Assembly: GCA_963989385.1 (NCBI GenBank)
Contig: OZ022501.1
Span: 88,148,979 to 88,212,978, forward strand
Source: Ctena decussata
Lineage: Eukaryota; Mollusca; Bivalvia; Lucinida; Lucinidae
DNA length: 64,000 nucleotides
Direction of reading: 5' to 3'
Made by a program: the position numbers and the translations under genes. The notes under the pieces were generated by a model. It saw only the letters and a program-made list of their open reading frames with translations, searched no databases and was not told the origin of the DNA. This document shows, piece after piece, positions 21,195 through 33,286 of the stretch. The number at the start of each line of letters is the position of its first letter. Within the stretch, counting starts at the first letter, position 1.

Positions 21195-24100
21195 AGCTCA
21201 CCTGAGCAGAAGGCTCAGAGGTGAGCTTATAGGATGGGAGTCGAGCCGTCGTCCGTCCGTGCATGGGTGCGTGGGTGGGTGCGTCAACACTTTCAAACAT
21301 AAATATCTCAGAAACCAGTGGGCTGATTGCAATCAAATTTTATCTGAAGCATCATTCGGGTGGGAGAAAGGCTGCATTAGGTTTTGGTGCAGATCAGCTT
21401 AGATCTCTGGTTTCCATGGCAACAGATAGCCCCCAAAGGGTTATAATGGGGAAAACGGCGTCATCACGTTTTCTCGACTGTTTTTGATTAGATCCTTATC
21501 ATACATGCAGGTAATGGTGACATACATAAGAGCTTGGATGAGTTCGAAATTTTGCCGGATTCGAGCACATACTACGGAGTTAGGTGCCCTTGAGCGTTTG
21601 AAAAAAATCCCATAGTGTTTTAATGGAGAAAACATCACATTTTTTTTTTTTAGAAAAACTTTGTCATCGCTCTAGCGCCTACATTTCTCAATGGATTTTA
21701 AAATAACTTCACACAAATGTAGGGCATGACAATATCTCGAGCAAGTTCGACTTTCAGGATGCTGCACCAAAGGTCAAGGTCACTGTGGCTATTTTTAGAA
21801 AAACATTGTCAGCGCTCTAGCACCTACATTTCTCAATGGATTTTAAAATAACTTCACATGAATGTAGGGCATGACAATATCTCGAGGAAGTTTGACTTTC
21901 AGGGTTCTGCGCCCAAGGTCAAGGTCACTGTGGCTTTTTTTTGAAAAACTTTGTCATCACTCTAGCGCCTACATTTCTCAACCGATTTTAAATCAACTTC
22001 ACACAAGTGTAGGGCATGACAATATCTCGAGCAAGTTCGACTTTCAGGATGCTGCGCCCAAGGTCAAGGTCACTGTGGCTATTTTTAGAAAAACTTTTTA
22101 GCGCTCTAGCACCTACATTTCTCAATGGATTTTAAAATAACTTCACACGAATGTAGGGCATGAGAATATCTCGAGCAAGTTTAACTTTCAGGGTGCTGCA
22201 CCCAAGGTCAAGGTCACTGTTGCTAATTTGTGAAAAATTTGTCATGGCTCTAGCACCTACATTTCTCCATGGATTTTGAAATAAATGCCTACAAATGTAG
22301 GGTATGACAATATCTCGAGCAAGTTCGACTTTCAGGGTGCTGCGCCCAAGGTCTAGGTCACTGTGGCTTTTTTAGCTCACTTGAGCCGAAGACTCAAAGG
22401 TGAGCTTATAGGATGGGAGTCGAGCCGTCGTCTGTCCGTCCGTCCGTGGGTGCATCAACACTTTCAAATATAAATATCTCAGAGACCAGTTGGCCGATCG
22501 AAATCAAATTTTATCTGAAGCATCATTCGGGTGGGGTAAAGGCTGCACTAGGTTTTGGTGCAGATCAGCTCAGAACGCTGGTTTCCATGGCAACAGATAG
22601 CCCCCATAGGGTTATAATGGGAAAATGGCGTCATCACGTTTTCTCGACTGTTTTTGATTAGATCCTTATTATACTTGCAGGTAATGATGACATACACAAG
22701 AGCTTGGATGAGTTCGAAATTTGGCCGGATTCGAGCACATACTACGGAGTTAGCTGCCCTTGAGCGTTTGAAAAAAATCCCATAGTGTTATAATGGAGAA
22801 AACAATGTCATCACATTTTCTCCGCTATTTTTCATTGGATCCTTTTCATACTTGCAGGTATTGAGGATATGCATAAAAGCTTGGATTAGTTTGAAATTCA
22901 GCTAGATCCCACTACTGACTATGGATCAGGCCAACACTACCAAGTTAGCTGCCCTTGAGCATCGGAAAAAATTCCCATCATCTTATAATGGTGAAAATAA
23001 CTTCATGTTTTTTCCGCTGTTTTTTATTTGTTCCTTTTCATACTTTCAGGTACCAAGGACATACATAAAGCTTGCGTGCATCCACACTTTCAAACATGAA
23101 TATCTAGGCAAACAGAAAACCTGTATTTTGGGTTTCCGGCCAGTTCAAAAATCAGACTGTACAGTCACAGAAAATGATAAGAGGCTTAAGAAAGTAGATA
23201 GTTTTTATTATCTATTTGGCAAAAACAAAGACACTGATGAACTACGTAATTACTGTGCAGCTGATCTGCACCTTTGTTTTCACATATGCAAATAACTGTT
23301 TTTTCATGAAGTGGCTCATTTCAGAAAAGAAGGTATTAAGAGCTATGGAAGTTCAAAGATAGCCTCCATATTGTGCACTAGGTCAAAGCAACAACAAAAT
23401 CTTAATTCAATACATTCGTAAATCCATGCTCATGAACACACATATTAAATGATGATTATCTTGGGACTGCAGTGGAATGTTTTGATAAAAACTTGTGAGG
23501 GGTAATAAAACTCCCTTTAGAAGTTAACATCCCTGAGAGATTAGGAATCATGCTGATATCCCTCTGCAGAAAGTCCAGTGAGATGAAATTTGGCTGCTGG
23601 TGAAAGGTTATAGTACAAGCTGACAGCTCTGTCTGTTGTGCTGTTGATTGGATACTTTTTAGCTTACCTGAGCCAGCGGCTCAGGGGGAGCTTATAGGAT
23701 GGTAAGGCTCCGGCGTCCATCCGTCGCCCGTCCATCGTCCGTCCACAATTTCAAACAACTTCTCCTCTGAAACCGGTGGGCCGATGGCAACCAAATTTCA
23801 TATATAGCCTCCTGTGACCATAGGAACGAAAAATTATTCAAACGGTCCTGGTCACATGACTAACAGGGCCGCCATGCCCATATATGGTAAAAAGCTTTAA
23901 AAATCTTCTTCTCCAGAACCAATAGGCTGATGGCCTTGAAACTTAGTATGTAGCAACTGGTACGCAAGTACTACCAAGATTGTTCAAATTATGACCTTGG
24001 GTTGACCTTGACCTAATTTATGACACTTTCAACTTTGGTACATTACGTAGGGTTTTATATGGGACAATGCTTAAACAGTGGATTTTTCAGAAACCATTTA

Positions 24101-24660
24101 AGTTTAAGGTGCAATATTTGGTATATATGGTTGACTCAATGACCAGATGAAGATATTTTGTCGTTAAAGGTCAAGGTCATTCTTTGACTTATGTACAAGG
24201 TCATTGAGATTCTCTCACCCGTCAACATTTTCAAACATCTTCTCAAAGGCCACTGGGGTCAGTTGAAGCCATTTTTCATCTGGAGCTTCACCGGCTTAAA
24301 GGAACCATAGTTTGTTGAGATGGTCTTGGTCACTTGACCAAGATGGCCCCCATGCCCATATATGGTAAAAACTCTTCAAAAGTCTTTTTCTCGAGAACCG
24401 AAAGGCCTATTACCTTGAAACGAGGTATGTGGCATTGGGCACTCTGGCCCATCTTAGTTTATACAAATGATAACTGTATTTCATATGGAACTTTAATATT
24501 TAGGGTCAAAGGAATCAAAGTTTGTTCAGATGGTCATGGTCATATGAGCAAGGTGGCCGCCACGCCCATATATGATAAAAACCCTTCTGGAATCTTTGTC
24601 CAGAACCAAAGGCCCAGTGAACTTGTGGCTTGGTATATAGAATGAAGTCAAAAAAGAATG
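21195..24660 (+). mobile_element. Helentron-like B3, interrupted by B4, interrupted by B5
   Basis: B3 starts at 21195 (AGCTCACCTGAGC), carries (GTCC)n, a GTTTCCATGGCAAC box at 21410 and five monomers of about 145 bp. At 22374, in the T run of the fifth monomer, B4 begins with AGCTCACTTGAGC and repeats the head, the GTTTCCATGGCAAC box (22581) and a short array. At 23661, in the GATACTTTTT near the 3' end of B4, B5 begins with AGCTTACCTGAGC and has a different array (CATATATGGTAAAAA, AGATGGCCCCCATGCCC). None of the three 3' ends could be located; the right border at about 24660 is approximate. The stretch 23090-23600 inside B4 is unassigned. Confidence 0.65.
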
Positions 24661-24853
24661 AAGTCAAACATAAATTGGTTCATAATGTGAGAAAACATGA
24701 CGCTCATAAACACTTGGAAAAGTTTTCACTAAATGTTGCCGCATGGAAGCAGGGCTACAGCAAATGTGTAGACACCCCCAAAATTTGACGTGACACAAGT
24801 GATATAAAAATCATAATTTTTGCAATTTTCATAGTTCGTTGTCAACAATGCCT

Positions 24854-25263
24854 CTAATAGTGCGTATGATGTCCAGGGGCTTCAATTACAGCACGACATC
24901 GCATGTGCATGCTCCTTATCAGTGTCTGTATCCGGTTTTGGGGAATCTGCCTCTATTCAGCCACCAATGCATCCTTGAGCTCCTGTAGTGTCCTAGGCTG
25001 CACAGGTCTCGCTAAAACTGCACGCTGAAGCATGTCCCAAGCATGTTCAATCGGATTCAAGTCCAGTGATCGAGCAGGCCAGTCCATACGTACGATTGCC
25101 TCGCGTGCCAGGTAGGGGTCAGTGATATGTGCATGGTGTGGACGGGCATTATCGTACACCAGAATAAAATCCCGACCGACAGCACCAGCGTAAGGTCTCA
25201 CAAACTGATCCAGAATCTCATTAAAGTATAGCACAGCCGTCATTGTTCTGTTTTGCAGTCACA
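24854..25263 (-). pseudogene. Tc1/mariner transposase, C-terminal half
   Basis: This part encodes the second half of a DDE transposase of the Tc1/mariner superfamily. The minus frame reads LQNRTMTAVLYFNEILDQFV, then the DNARPHHA block (second catalytic Asp), then SLDLNPIEHAWDML, which carries the last acidic residue. The conserved Trp after LKDALVAE is a TAG stop (24953-24955), after which RQIPQNRIQTLIRSM continues in frame to the natural end near 24854. The N-terminal half lies at 28674-28997; two later insertions separate them. Confidence 0.9.
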
Positions 25264-25265
25264 TA

Positions 25266-27414
25266 GACAGACTCGACCAGTACATGGACACTACCAGTAC
25301 GCGGACACTTTTGTGTTTGGTGTCAAATAAACGCTAAGATACTTTGTAACCTTTTTTTCAATGCGTCATTTCTTTATCTTTTTGTCATTCACTTTTACAC
25401 TTACACAACACAGTTATGAATTTGCAGGGCTGATGCAGACTGGTATCACGATCGATGCTTCATTTTGGCTACGGCAAACACGCAAACAGGCAAAGCAAAC
25501 AGCCATGTGTCAATATTAAATTAGAACAACCCTCAACAATGTTTATACATTTTTGCTAACTACATGTATCAATAATTTAATTAGTAATGCAGCGTATAAA
25601 TGTCATCTTAGTTTACTCAGATTCTGAGGTGTCCGCGTACTGGTATGATAAGCCTGTTTGATACAGCAAATAGTATGGTCTCAACAGCGTTACACTGGGC
25701 ATGCACAGATGAATTTTTCATGTGTACATTTTTATCCCCCGACCGAAAGGTTCGGGGGATATAGCGATGAGCCTGGCGTCCGTCCGTCCGTCCGTCTGTC
25801 CGTCCGTCCGTCCGTCCGTCCGTAAACACTTTCTTGTCCGCTCTATATCTTGAATATCCTTTGGAATATTTTCATGATACTTCACAGTTATGTAGAACAG
25901 GTCATGACGATGTGTCGCGAACAAGAATGGTAACTGTTGCTATTGTACTTTTTGAGTTATCTCCCCTTAAGTGATTTTTTGGCAGATTCGTGTCCGCTCT
26001 GTAACTTGAATACCCTTTGGAATATTTTCATGATACTTCACAGAAATGTAGAACAGGTCATGACGATGTGTCGCGAACAAGAATGACAACTCTTGCTTTC
26101 TTACTTTTTGAGTTATTTCCCCTTGATAGTTGTAGGTGCGATATTTTGGCAGATTCGTGTCCACTCTATAACTTGAATACCCTTTGGAATATTCTCATGA
26201 TACTTCACAGATATGTAGAACAGGTCATGACGATGTGTCGCAAACAAGAGTGACAACTCTTGCTTTCTTACTTTTTGAGTTATTTCCCCTTGATCATTTT
26301 AGGTGTGATTTCGTGTCCGCTCTATAACTTGAATACCTTTTGGAATATTTTCATGATACTTCACAGATATGTAGAACAGGTCATGACGATGTGTCGCGAA
26401 CAAGAATGACAACTCTTGCTTTCTTACTTTTGGAGTTATTTCCCCTTGATCATTTTAGGTGTGATTTTGTGTCCGCTCTATAACTTGAATACCTTTAGGA
26501 ATATTTTCATGATATTTTACAGATATGTAGAACAGGTCATGTTGATGTGTCGCGAACAAGAATGACAACTCTTGCTTTCTTACTTGTGGCGTTATTTCCC
26601 TTTGATGATGTTAGATGTCTGCCCCCATAGCTTGAATACCGTTTGAAATATTTTCATGATACTTCACAGATATGCAGAACAGGTCATGACAGTTTGTCTC
26701 ATACATGAATGATAACTCTTGCTTTCATGCTTTGTGAGTTATTTCCCTTTGGTAGTTTGAGCTGCTGTTTGAGTCTCTGATCCATATCTGTATAACCCTG
26801 GCCTGCTCCAGAATTTGAATAACCTTGTACCTGTGATATCTTATCAGTGTTTCTAACTCTCTCTGACCCCTCTACATCCTGCCCCCGCGCCCCCCCCCCC
26901 CCCCCCAAAAAAAAAGAAAAAAAAAAAAAGAAAAAAAAAAAGAAATCCAGATTTGGATTCTTTGTCCAAATTCACTTAGTAGAGAGCTCAAAATTAGGTT
27001 TGTACGGCTTGTACTTTAGAAGTTATTCACACATTTTGAAAGTTGAATGTATAGTATCCTATACACTTGTGTATATGGTGGCTGTTTGAGATATTACCTG
27101 TTTTTAGCAGTCAAGCATACTGCTTTAGTCTGAGTGTTAGATAATCATGCATCTGTTAACAGATAATGTCAATCAGAAGCATAAAAGAATGACAATATAT
27201 TACTAATATGTGTTTTGAAGTGCACCCTTTTTACCAAGGCCCATGGGGGTCTTCGGTCGGGGGATTTGCCATCTCCTCTGATGGCTATTTTTCCTATATT
27301 TAGCACCAGGGTATTCCTGAAATTGCATGCCCATCTGGTAGTCTGGAACACATTTGAGTCTTAAACATTAGGTAAAACACCATTAAAAGTGTCCGCGTAC
27401 TGGTCGAGCCTGTC
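25266..27414. mobile_element. TA-flanked MITE P, carrying Helentron-like A2
   Basis: The ends are inverted repeats GACAGACTCGACCAGTAC (left) and the complement of GTACTGGTCGAGCCTGTC (right), each flanked by TA (25264-25265, 27415-27416). The subterminal GTACGCGGACACTTTT is also inverted, with a further copy at 25628. Without A2 it is about 600 bp and non-coding. TA duplication fits Tc1/mariner mobilisation. It sits inside the transposase gene, between the GDSVNGKTDL and LQNRTMTAV parts. Confidence 0.75.
25734..27286 (+). mobile_element. Helentron-like element A, copy 2
   Basis: Same head (ATCCCCCGACCGAA with hairpin), (GTCC)n, six monomers, C run (17 C, 26890-26906, here followed by an A-rich tract) and tail (TTCGGTCGGGGGAT plus GCCATC/GATGGC hairpin) as copy 1. 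It lies in the T run at ACATTTTT within MITE P. Long stretches match copy 1 with few changes, so the two are not very old relative to each other. Confidence 0.8.
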
Positions 27415-27429
27415 TACAGGTCAGTTTTT

Positions 27430-28668
27430 ATCCCCCGACCGAAAGGTTCGGGGGATATAGCAATGAGCCTGGTGTCCATCCGTCCGTCCGTCCGTCCGTA
27501 AACATTTTCTTGTCCGCTCTATATCTTGAATACCCTTTGGAATATTTTCATGATACTTCACAGTTATGTAGAACAGGTCATGACGATGTGTCGCGTACAA
27601 GAATGGTAACTCTTCCTATTGTACTTTTTGAATTATCTCCCCTTTGATGATTTTTTGGCAGATTCGTGTCCGCTCTGTAACTTGAATACCCTTTGGAATA
27701 TTTTCATGATACTTCACAGAAATGTAGAACAGGTCATGATGATGTGTCGCGAACAAGAATGACAACTTTTGCTTTCTTACTTTTTGAGTTATTTCCCCTT
27801 GATAGTTTTAGGTGTGATTTTTTGGCAGATTCATGTCCGCTCTATAACTTGAAAACCCTTTGGAATATTCTCATGATACTTCACAGATATATAGAACAGG
27901 TCATGACAGTGTGTGGCGAACAAGAATGACAACTCTTGCTTTCTTACTTTTGGAGTTATTTCCCTTTGATGATTTTAGGTGTCCACTCCAAAGCTTGAAT
28001 ACCTTTTGAAATATTTTCATGATACTTCACAAATATGCAGAACAGGTCATGATAATTTGTCTCATACATGAATGATAACTCTTGCTTTTATACTTTGTGA
28101 GTTACTTCCCTTTGGTAGTTTCAGCTGCTGTTTGAGTCTCTGCTCCATATCTGTATAACCCTGGCCAGCTCTAGAATTTGAATAACTGTGTACCTTTTAG
28201 AATATTGATGATAATTCTGTGACATCTTATTAGTGTTCCTAACTCTCTGTGACCCCTCCACATTCCCGTGTCCCCCTCCCTCCCCCCCCCCCCCCCCCCC
28301 CCCCCCCCCAAATTTTTTTTCTTTTTTCCAGATTTGGATTCTTTGTCCAAATTCACTTACTAGAGAGCTCAAAATTAGGTTTGTAGGTCTTGTACTTTAA
28401 AAGTTATTCACACATTTTGAAAGTTGAATATGTCGTATGCTATACATTTGTGTATATGGTGGCTGTTTTAGATATTACCTCTTTTTAGCAGTCACGCATA
28501 CTGTTTTAGTCTGAGTATTAGATAATCATGCATCTGTTAACAGTTAATGCCAATCAGAAGCATAAAAGAAGCACAATATATTACTAATATGTGTTTTGAA
28601 GTGCACCCTTTTTACCAAGGCCTATGGGGGTCTTGGGTCGGGGGATTTGCCATCTCCTCTGATGGTTA
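27430..28668 (+). mobile_element. Helentron-like element A, copy 3
   Basis: A shorter copy with four monomers (ATGATACTTCACAG-type boxes at 27553, 27711, 27877 and 28018), a 28-C run (28282-28309) and a slightly mutated tail (TTGGGTCGGGGGAT). It is inserted in a T run inside the transposase gene, immediately after the codons for GDSVNGK on the minus strand. Confidence 0.8.
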
Positions 28669-28673
28669 TTTTT

Positions 28674-28997
28674 CCATTGACACTATCGCCTGCCCAGAAC
28701 ATGATTGAACCCTTGCCATAGCGCACATGTTCTGCCACATTCAAGTAATGAAATCTCGCTTTTGACATTCTCCACACTAATTGAGGTTTGTCAGTGAAGT
28801 CTAAACAGAATCTGGACTCATCAGTGAACAGCTCTGGCGTCCAATCACGGATTGTCCATCTGACATGAGTTCTGGCAAAGGCCAATCCGTCTTGAACATG
28901 CTGTCGCGTTAACGGAATGTGCATAGCGGGTCTCCTAGCATTCAGTCCGAACTCATGGAGTCTGTTCCTCACTGTTTGTGTAGAAAGGACGGGTCTC
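28674..28997 (-). pseudogene. Tc1/mariner transposase, N-terminal to middle part
   Basis: The minus frame reads TVRNRLHEFGLNARRP, then WTPELFTDESRFCLDF with the first catalytic Asp in the TDESRF block, and GKGSIMFWAGDSVNGK. This is the segment preceding the half at 24854-25263. The beginning of the protein, with the DNA-binding helices, is missing beyond about 28997. Rejoining the halves after removing both insertions would still leave a one-base frame offset before LQNRTM, so the copy was probably inactive. Confidence 0.9.
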
Positions 28998-29803
28998 CAT
29001 AAGGTCCATTTCGTGGCTAGAATAGATTTCCTTCAATCTTTGTATGTGATAAGTACTATGTATTGGCTCTTGATTGACAAAATCTTAGATTGCACAGAAA
29101 TCAGTTGAGCTTGATATGCATGATATAAGTGGGTGGGGTAATTTCACATGATTCTAAGGTCTATCTCTATAATGCTGTTTCATTTTATAGGAAGCCTTAG
29201 CCAAATATCAATTATTATAGAATGGTAATGATATGTGTTTACCAGTTAGTGGTTGCAGAAGTTTCCCAAAAATGCTCATAAATGATTGTGTATATTCACT
29301 AACAAGTCATACCTAAATTTTGGCCATATTTTGTCTCCAAATTTACGAAAAACCACAATTTTTCTACATTTTCAAAGCAATTTATTAGATATCATACAAG
29401 TATAAAGTGGATACAATGGACATTATAAAATTATGAGGAATCATATATACACTTAGTTGTTTCAGAGTTATCTGCCCCTGAATAAGGAAAAAGTTATATT
29501 TTCCAAGAAAAAAGTTCCTTGAGGGCCCACCCGTGACGCGAATAGATTTCCACCAAATGCTGTGCATTATAAATACTTTGTGTTGATTGACAGCTATTTG
29601 TTGATATAGTAAACTGACCAGTAATTAGTTACCTGCAGTTTACAAGTAAGCTACAGATGGTTGGGATAATATTACATGATTAATTTGCCTCTATTTCTAA
29701 GATGTTGTACATTATTATCGGAAATTGTGGGCAAACATCGATTATCATGTAATGGTACAGATACATAATGTACATGTATCAAATAGCAGATGCATAAGTT
29801 TTT
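28998..29803. repeat. Diverged tandem duplication of about 515 bp; no gene
   Basis: The landmark GAATAGATTTCC with nearby CTTTGTGTTGATTGACA-like sequence occurs near 29017 and again near 29540, and the sequences that follow (CACATGATT/TACATGATT, then ATCAATTATTATAGAATGGTA-like text) remain alignable by eye. It looks like an old two-copy tandem repeat whose second copy was cut by element K. Confidence 0.45.
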
Positions 29804-30421
29804 AACTCCCCTGAGTCAGAGTCCTCGGGGGAGCTCAAAGAATGGTAGTCTTCCGCGTCCTTCATCTGCCATCCATCCAGCCAACATCTTCAAACAACTT
29901 TTCTCTGAAACAACTGGGCCAAATTAATTTATATTTCACATACAGCCTTTAGGAAAAGGGGGAAAGAAAATTTTACAAATTTATTCTAAATCACATGCCC
30001 AAATATGGTACAAACCTTAAAAATCTTCTTCTACAAAACTACTGGTGCGATTGCCTTGAAACTTGGTTTGTAGCATCTGGGACTCAAGAACTACATAGCT
30101 AATATAAAAGATGACCCTAGGTTGACCTTGACCTATTTTATTCCAAGGTCAAAATTGGTCCCTCAGGCGTTTGAATGAGACAAGCTGAAAAAAGTGCATT
30201 TTTCTGTTCTTATTATGCAACGTGATATGAAAATACAGCAGAATTCATCCGATATGAATTCTAGAGGTCAAGGTCATTTGGTGACTCTTGGCAAAATGTC
30301 ACTCATAGTTTTCAAAGGACGTCTACTCTGAAACAACTTGGCCAGTTTCATGTGAATTTCATATGCAGCCTTCAAGCAACGAGGGGAAGAAAGTTTACAT
30401 AGTTGGTCTTGATCACATGAC

Positions 30422-32626
30422 TGTTACGCAGAAGGTTTTACACACGGTCGACACGGGTGTAGAGCCTTATGCGTCGCCAGGACGGCGGAGGGTGATTTTC
30501 GGTTAAAGGGTTATCTACCAGTGTATTACACTAACAAGGAAACTCTAACAACGTTAGAATTTTTTTGAAGTTTATATATAATGTAAATTCTATATACAAC
30601 GATACAATTTACAACAATTCACAATTACAATAATATACAACACATATCAGTTCATGTCGCTGGCCCAAGTAAGGTGTTTGTTTCAAATCTGTAATCGATT
30701 TGCGTACAATACGCAAATAGATTACCGTCTGACGTCAACACCGTACTAGGCTCAGCGCCATGAACTAAAGGAAAACACAAAGAACAAAAAAAACGTTAGT
30801 TTGAGCTCATACAAAAAAAACAAGGCCTTATGTTGGTAGACTTCAATTCGTCGTTCCCTGGATCATGTCATGGGCCAGTCCACCAACTTATAATTACACG
30901 TGCACGATTATATACTGGTCGCTCCCTGGATCGTACCAGGGACCAGTCTATATATATTAACACACCTTAGTGGAAGAACACTGTCCCACACTTGATGTGA
31001 CCTTCAGATCTTATCACAGAATCTGGCAAAACTGTGCTAACCACTTCCGCCTACATTTTGTGCTTCCCGCCTCTGCTTAGGAACCATGCACAAACGGCGT
31101 TGTAACTGCCTCTACCCGGGTTGGTATTAACCTGCAGACGTATATCAAATCTCCAGGTGAGACGTGGCTCTAAGTCCTAACAGCTGACTGCCGGACTTGA
31201 TGTGCCTAAAAATAACGAACTTACACTTAATACATTGTAACTACATAATAACAATACGTAAGACTTGGGCCTGTCTTGGAAATACCATACAACGCCCTCG
31301 GCGAATGCCGAGCATAACGTGCACACGCCAGCCGTGTCACTAGACACGACTCGCGCTCACGATGTAAAGCTAAAAGTGTGCTTACCACTTCCGCCAATGA
31401 AGAAACGTAGATCCTACCACGCATGTGCGTCGAAGGATCTGACGTCAAACATTGTCAAGAAGTATACTGACGTCAACAGGCATTACCATGACATACCCCA
31501 CATAAAACATGAATAATCTAAACAATGACCTATTTACATTAAATTGATTGACCAAAATCTAACTCCCATATGTAGTAATTCATTTCTTTAAACTAAGCGT
31601 AATACCATTTGCCATAGAATATAATAGCTGAATAAACATTTCTAACACATTTGGGATCATAACGCTTGATCTGACATCATGACGCCAATGATGTTATACC
31701 ATATGACGTCATCTAGTGAAGGCAAATCAAGCGCATGACGACCAAATGTTACCATTATAACTTATGGAAAAAACCCTTAATGCGGTGCATGCTATGGCGT
31801 CAATTGACGTCACGAGTATATAAATTAGTCCCATTACAAATCAATCTACTTCTATAGGCCACGTATACGTGAAACTAATATAAAAAGTGCTGACGTCGCA
31901 ATAACATGAATGCAACTGACGTCACATGAATAACATGAATGCAACTGACGTCACATGAATAACATGAATACAACTGACGTCACTGGACGTCAAATAGACG
32001 CACACCATTGCAACCAACATCAGTGATATAAACTATTTCCGTAATTTACAAAACTTCCTAATATACAAATACCATGCGCAGCATGGTCAGTATAAACAAA
32101 ATTGGTCGACATATGCACAGCCTGATCACTGTCAACAAAATCAAATCAGTCGACACATATAATCATACCATATCAATCAGAAGTCACATTTTTCATTCTT
32201 AGCCAAACTCTTCTAAATAAATATAATAAAATCTTACCGTTCTGGTCTAAACTCAGAATCTGGGCACACAACAATATAACATCCTCAGTATAAGAATTAA
32301 ACAGCCACGTCTAACTTTTCAATAAAAGATAGGCGTATAAATAGTATGCGTCTCACATTTAAATCATGGGACTCGAATATAAGCGTGCAGGTACTCACAT
32401 TAAAATCATGCAACACGCTGTCCACAATCAAAAGACTCGTGCAGGTATTCACCTTAAAATCATGCAATACGCTGTCCACGAGAGGTATTCACAAACAACC
32501 CATGCATAACGTAGCCACAATTTCCGCAAATGTTTATTACCACAGTTGCCCTAAAAACTGTAGCCCTACTGATTGAATGAAAATAATTACGACGACATAG
32601 TCGACGATCGGATCCATTTCGTAACA
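30422..32626 (-). repeat. LTR, left copy (3' LTR in element orientation), 2205 bp
   Basis: It differs from the other LTR by about six substitutions seen by eye and by lacking a 16-bp block. Eight exact TGACGTCA sites occur at 30730, 31440, 31468, 31704, 31805, 31917, 31946 and 31975; the last three belong to a 29-bp tandem repeat. A second local duplication with AAAATCATGCAAYACGCTGT lies at about 32400-32480. Open frames inside it are short and not supported as genes. Confidence 0.9.
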
Positions 32627-32641
32627 TAGGTTTCCCCTTAG
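32627..32641 (-). promoter_or_regulatory. Polypurine tract
   Basis: On the minus strand CTAAGGGGAAACCTA abuts the start (TGTTACG) of the 3' LTR. A purine run in this position primes plus-strand DNA synthesis in LTR retrotransposons. Confidence 0.65.
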
Positions 32642-32794
32642 GGAGAAAAAAACATAACAATGTTTCTTTTCTGAAATAGTACGAAATGCGATCGAATCGT
32701 AGGCTCTGTCAAAACTGGAAAAGTAGCTATATACACAACAACGGTGCGATGCATAACGTGGCCAAACTATCTACTAAGGTAGTCCGCCCCCAAA

Positions 32795-33286
32795 TTATCT
32801 TGGCAACTGATCTATCTGATTTTTTAACTCGCGTTGCTGCAATTCAAAACTATACTTCAACTTTTCTAACTCAACTTCGCTCGACAACTTCGCTTCCTTA
32901 TCGCTTTCGACTTGAGACAACTTAGCTTCCCTATCTTTCTCGGCTTGCCGCTCTATGCTTTCAATTCGCGCCATCTCGATTTCCCTATCCGCCGCAATCT
33001 TAGCTTCTTCCGTCGCCCTATCCGCCGCAATCTTAGCTAACTCAATTTCCCTATCTCTTTCGGCCTGCGCAATCCTAGCTAACTCAATTTCCCGGTCTTT
33101 ATCGGCCTGCGCAAGCTTTTCTTTCTCCGCCGCGATCTTCTCTTTATCAAGTTCCCTTACCGCGTGCCTTTCTGCCCTCTCAGTCTCTTGCTGTTGCTTT
33201 ACAAATTCCTGCAATGCCTGCCCCTCATAACCTAACTCCCTTCCCGTCTTAACTAACTGATCCATGACGCTTAACGTAATGCTCAT
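32795..33286 (-). CDS. Gag-like protein, N-terminal coiled-coil part (163 aa)
   Basis: The frame starts MSITLSVMDQLVKTGRELG and continues EGQALQEFVKQQQ, then about 110 residues of highly charged heptad-like sequence (repeated IAADREIE and AQADKDREIE-type blocks), strongly predicted to be a coiled coil. It ends NQIDQLPR followed by a stop. The 'GxELGxEGxxLxxFV' start followed by a charged helix resembles the beginning of Gag proteins in invertebrate Ty3/Gypsy elements, as I recall them. No capsid domain, zinc knuckle or pol follows; the stop is about 170 bases from the 3' LTR, so the rest was probably lost by internal deletion. Several upstream ATGs are possible; the one at 33286 opens the longest frame. 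Confidence 0.6.
   Translation of the reverse strand: MSITLSVMDQLVKTGRELGYEGQALQEFVKQQQETERAERHAVRELDKEKIAAEKEKLAQADKDREIELARIAQAERDREIELAKIAADRATEEAKIAADREIEMARIESIERQAEKDREAKLSQVESDKEAKLSSEVELEKLKYSFELQQRELKNQIDQLPR

Noticed and set aside
22921..23295. 124-codon frame within B4
   Set aside because: Starts in the B monomer; the remainder has no recognisable domain and no splice signals that would suggest an exon.
31227..31516. Open frames of 73 and 83 codons inside the LTRs, duplicated at 35031-35320
   Set aside because: They lie within LTR sequence, overlap on both strands and show no domain; duplication is simply that of the LTR.
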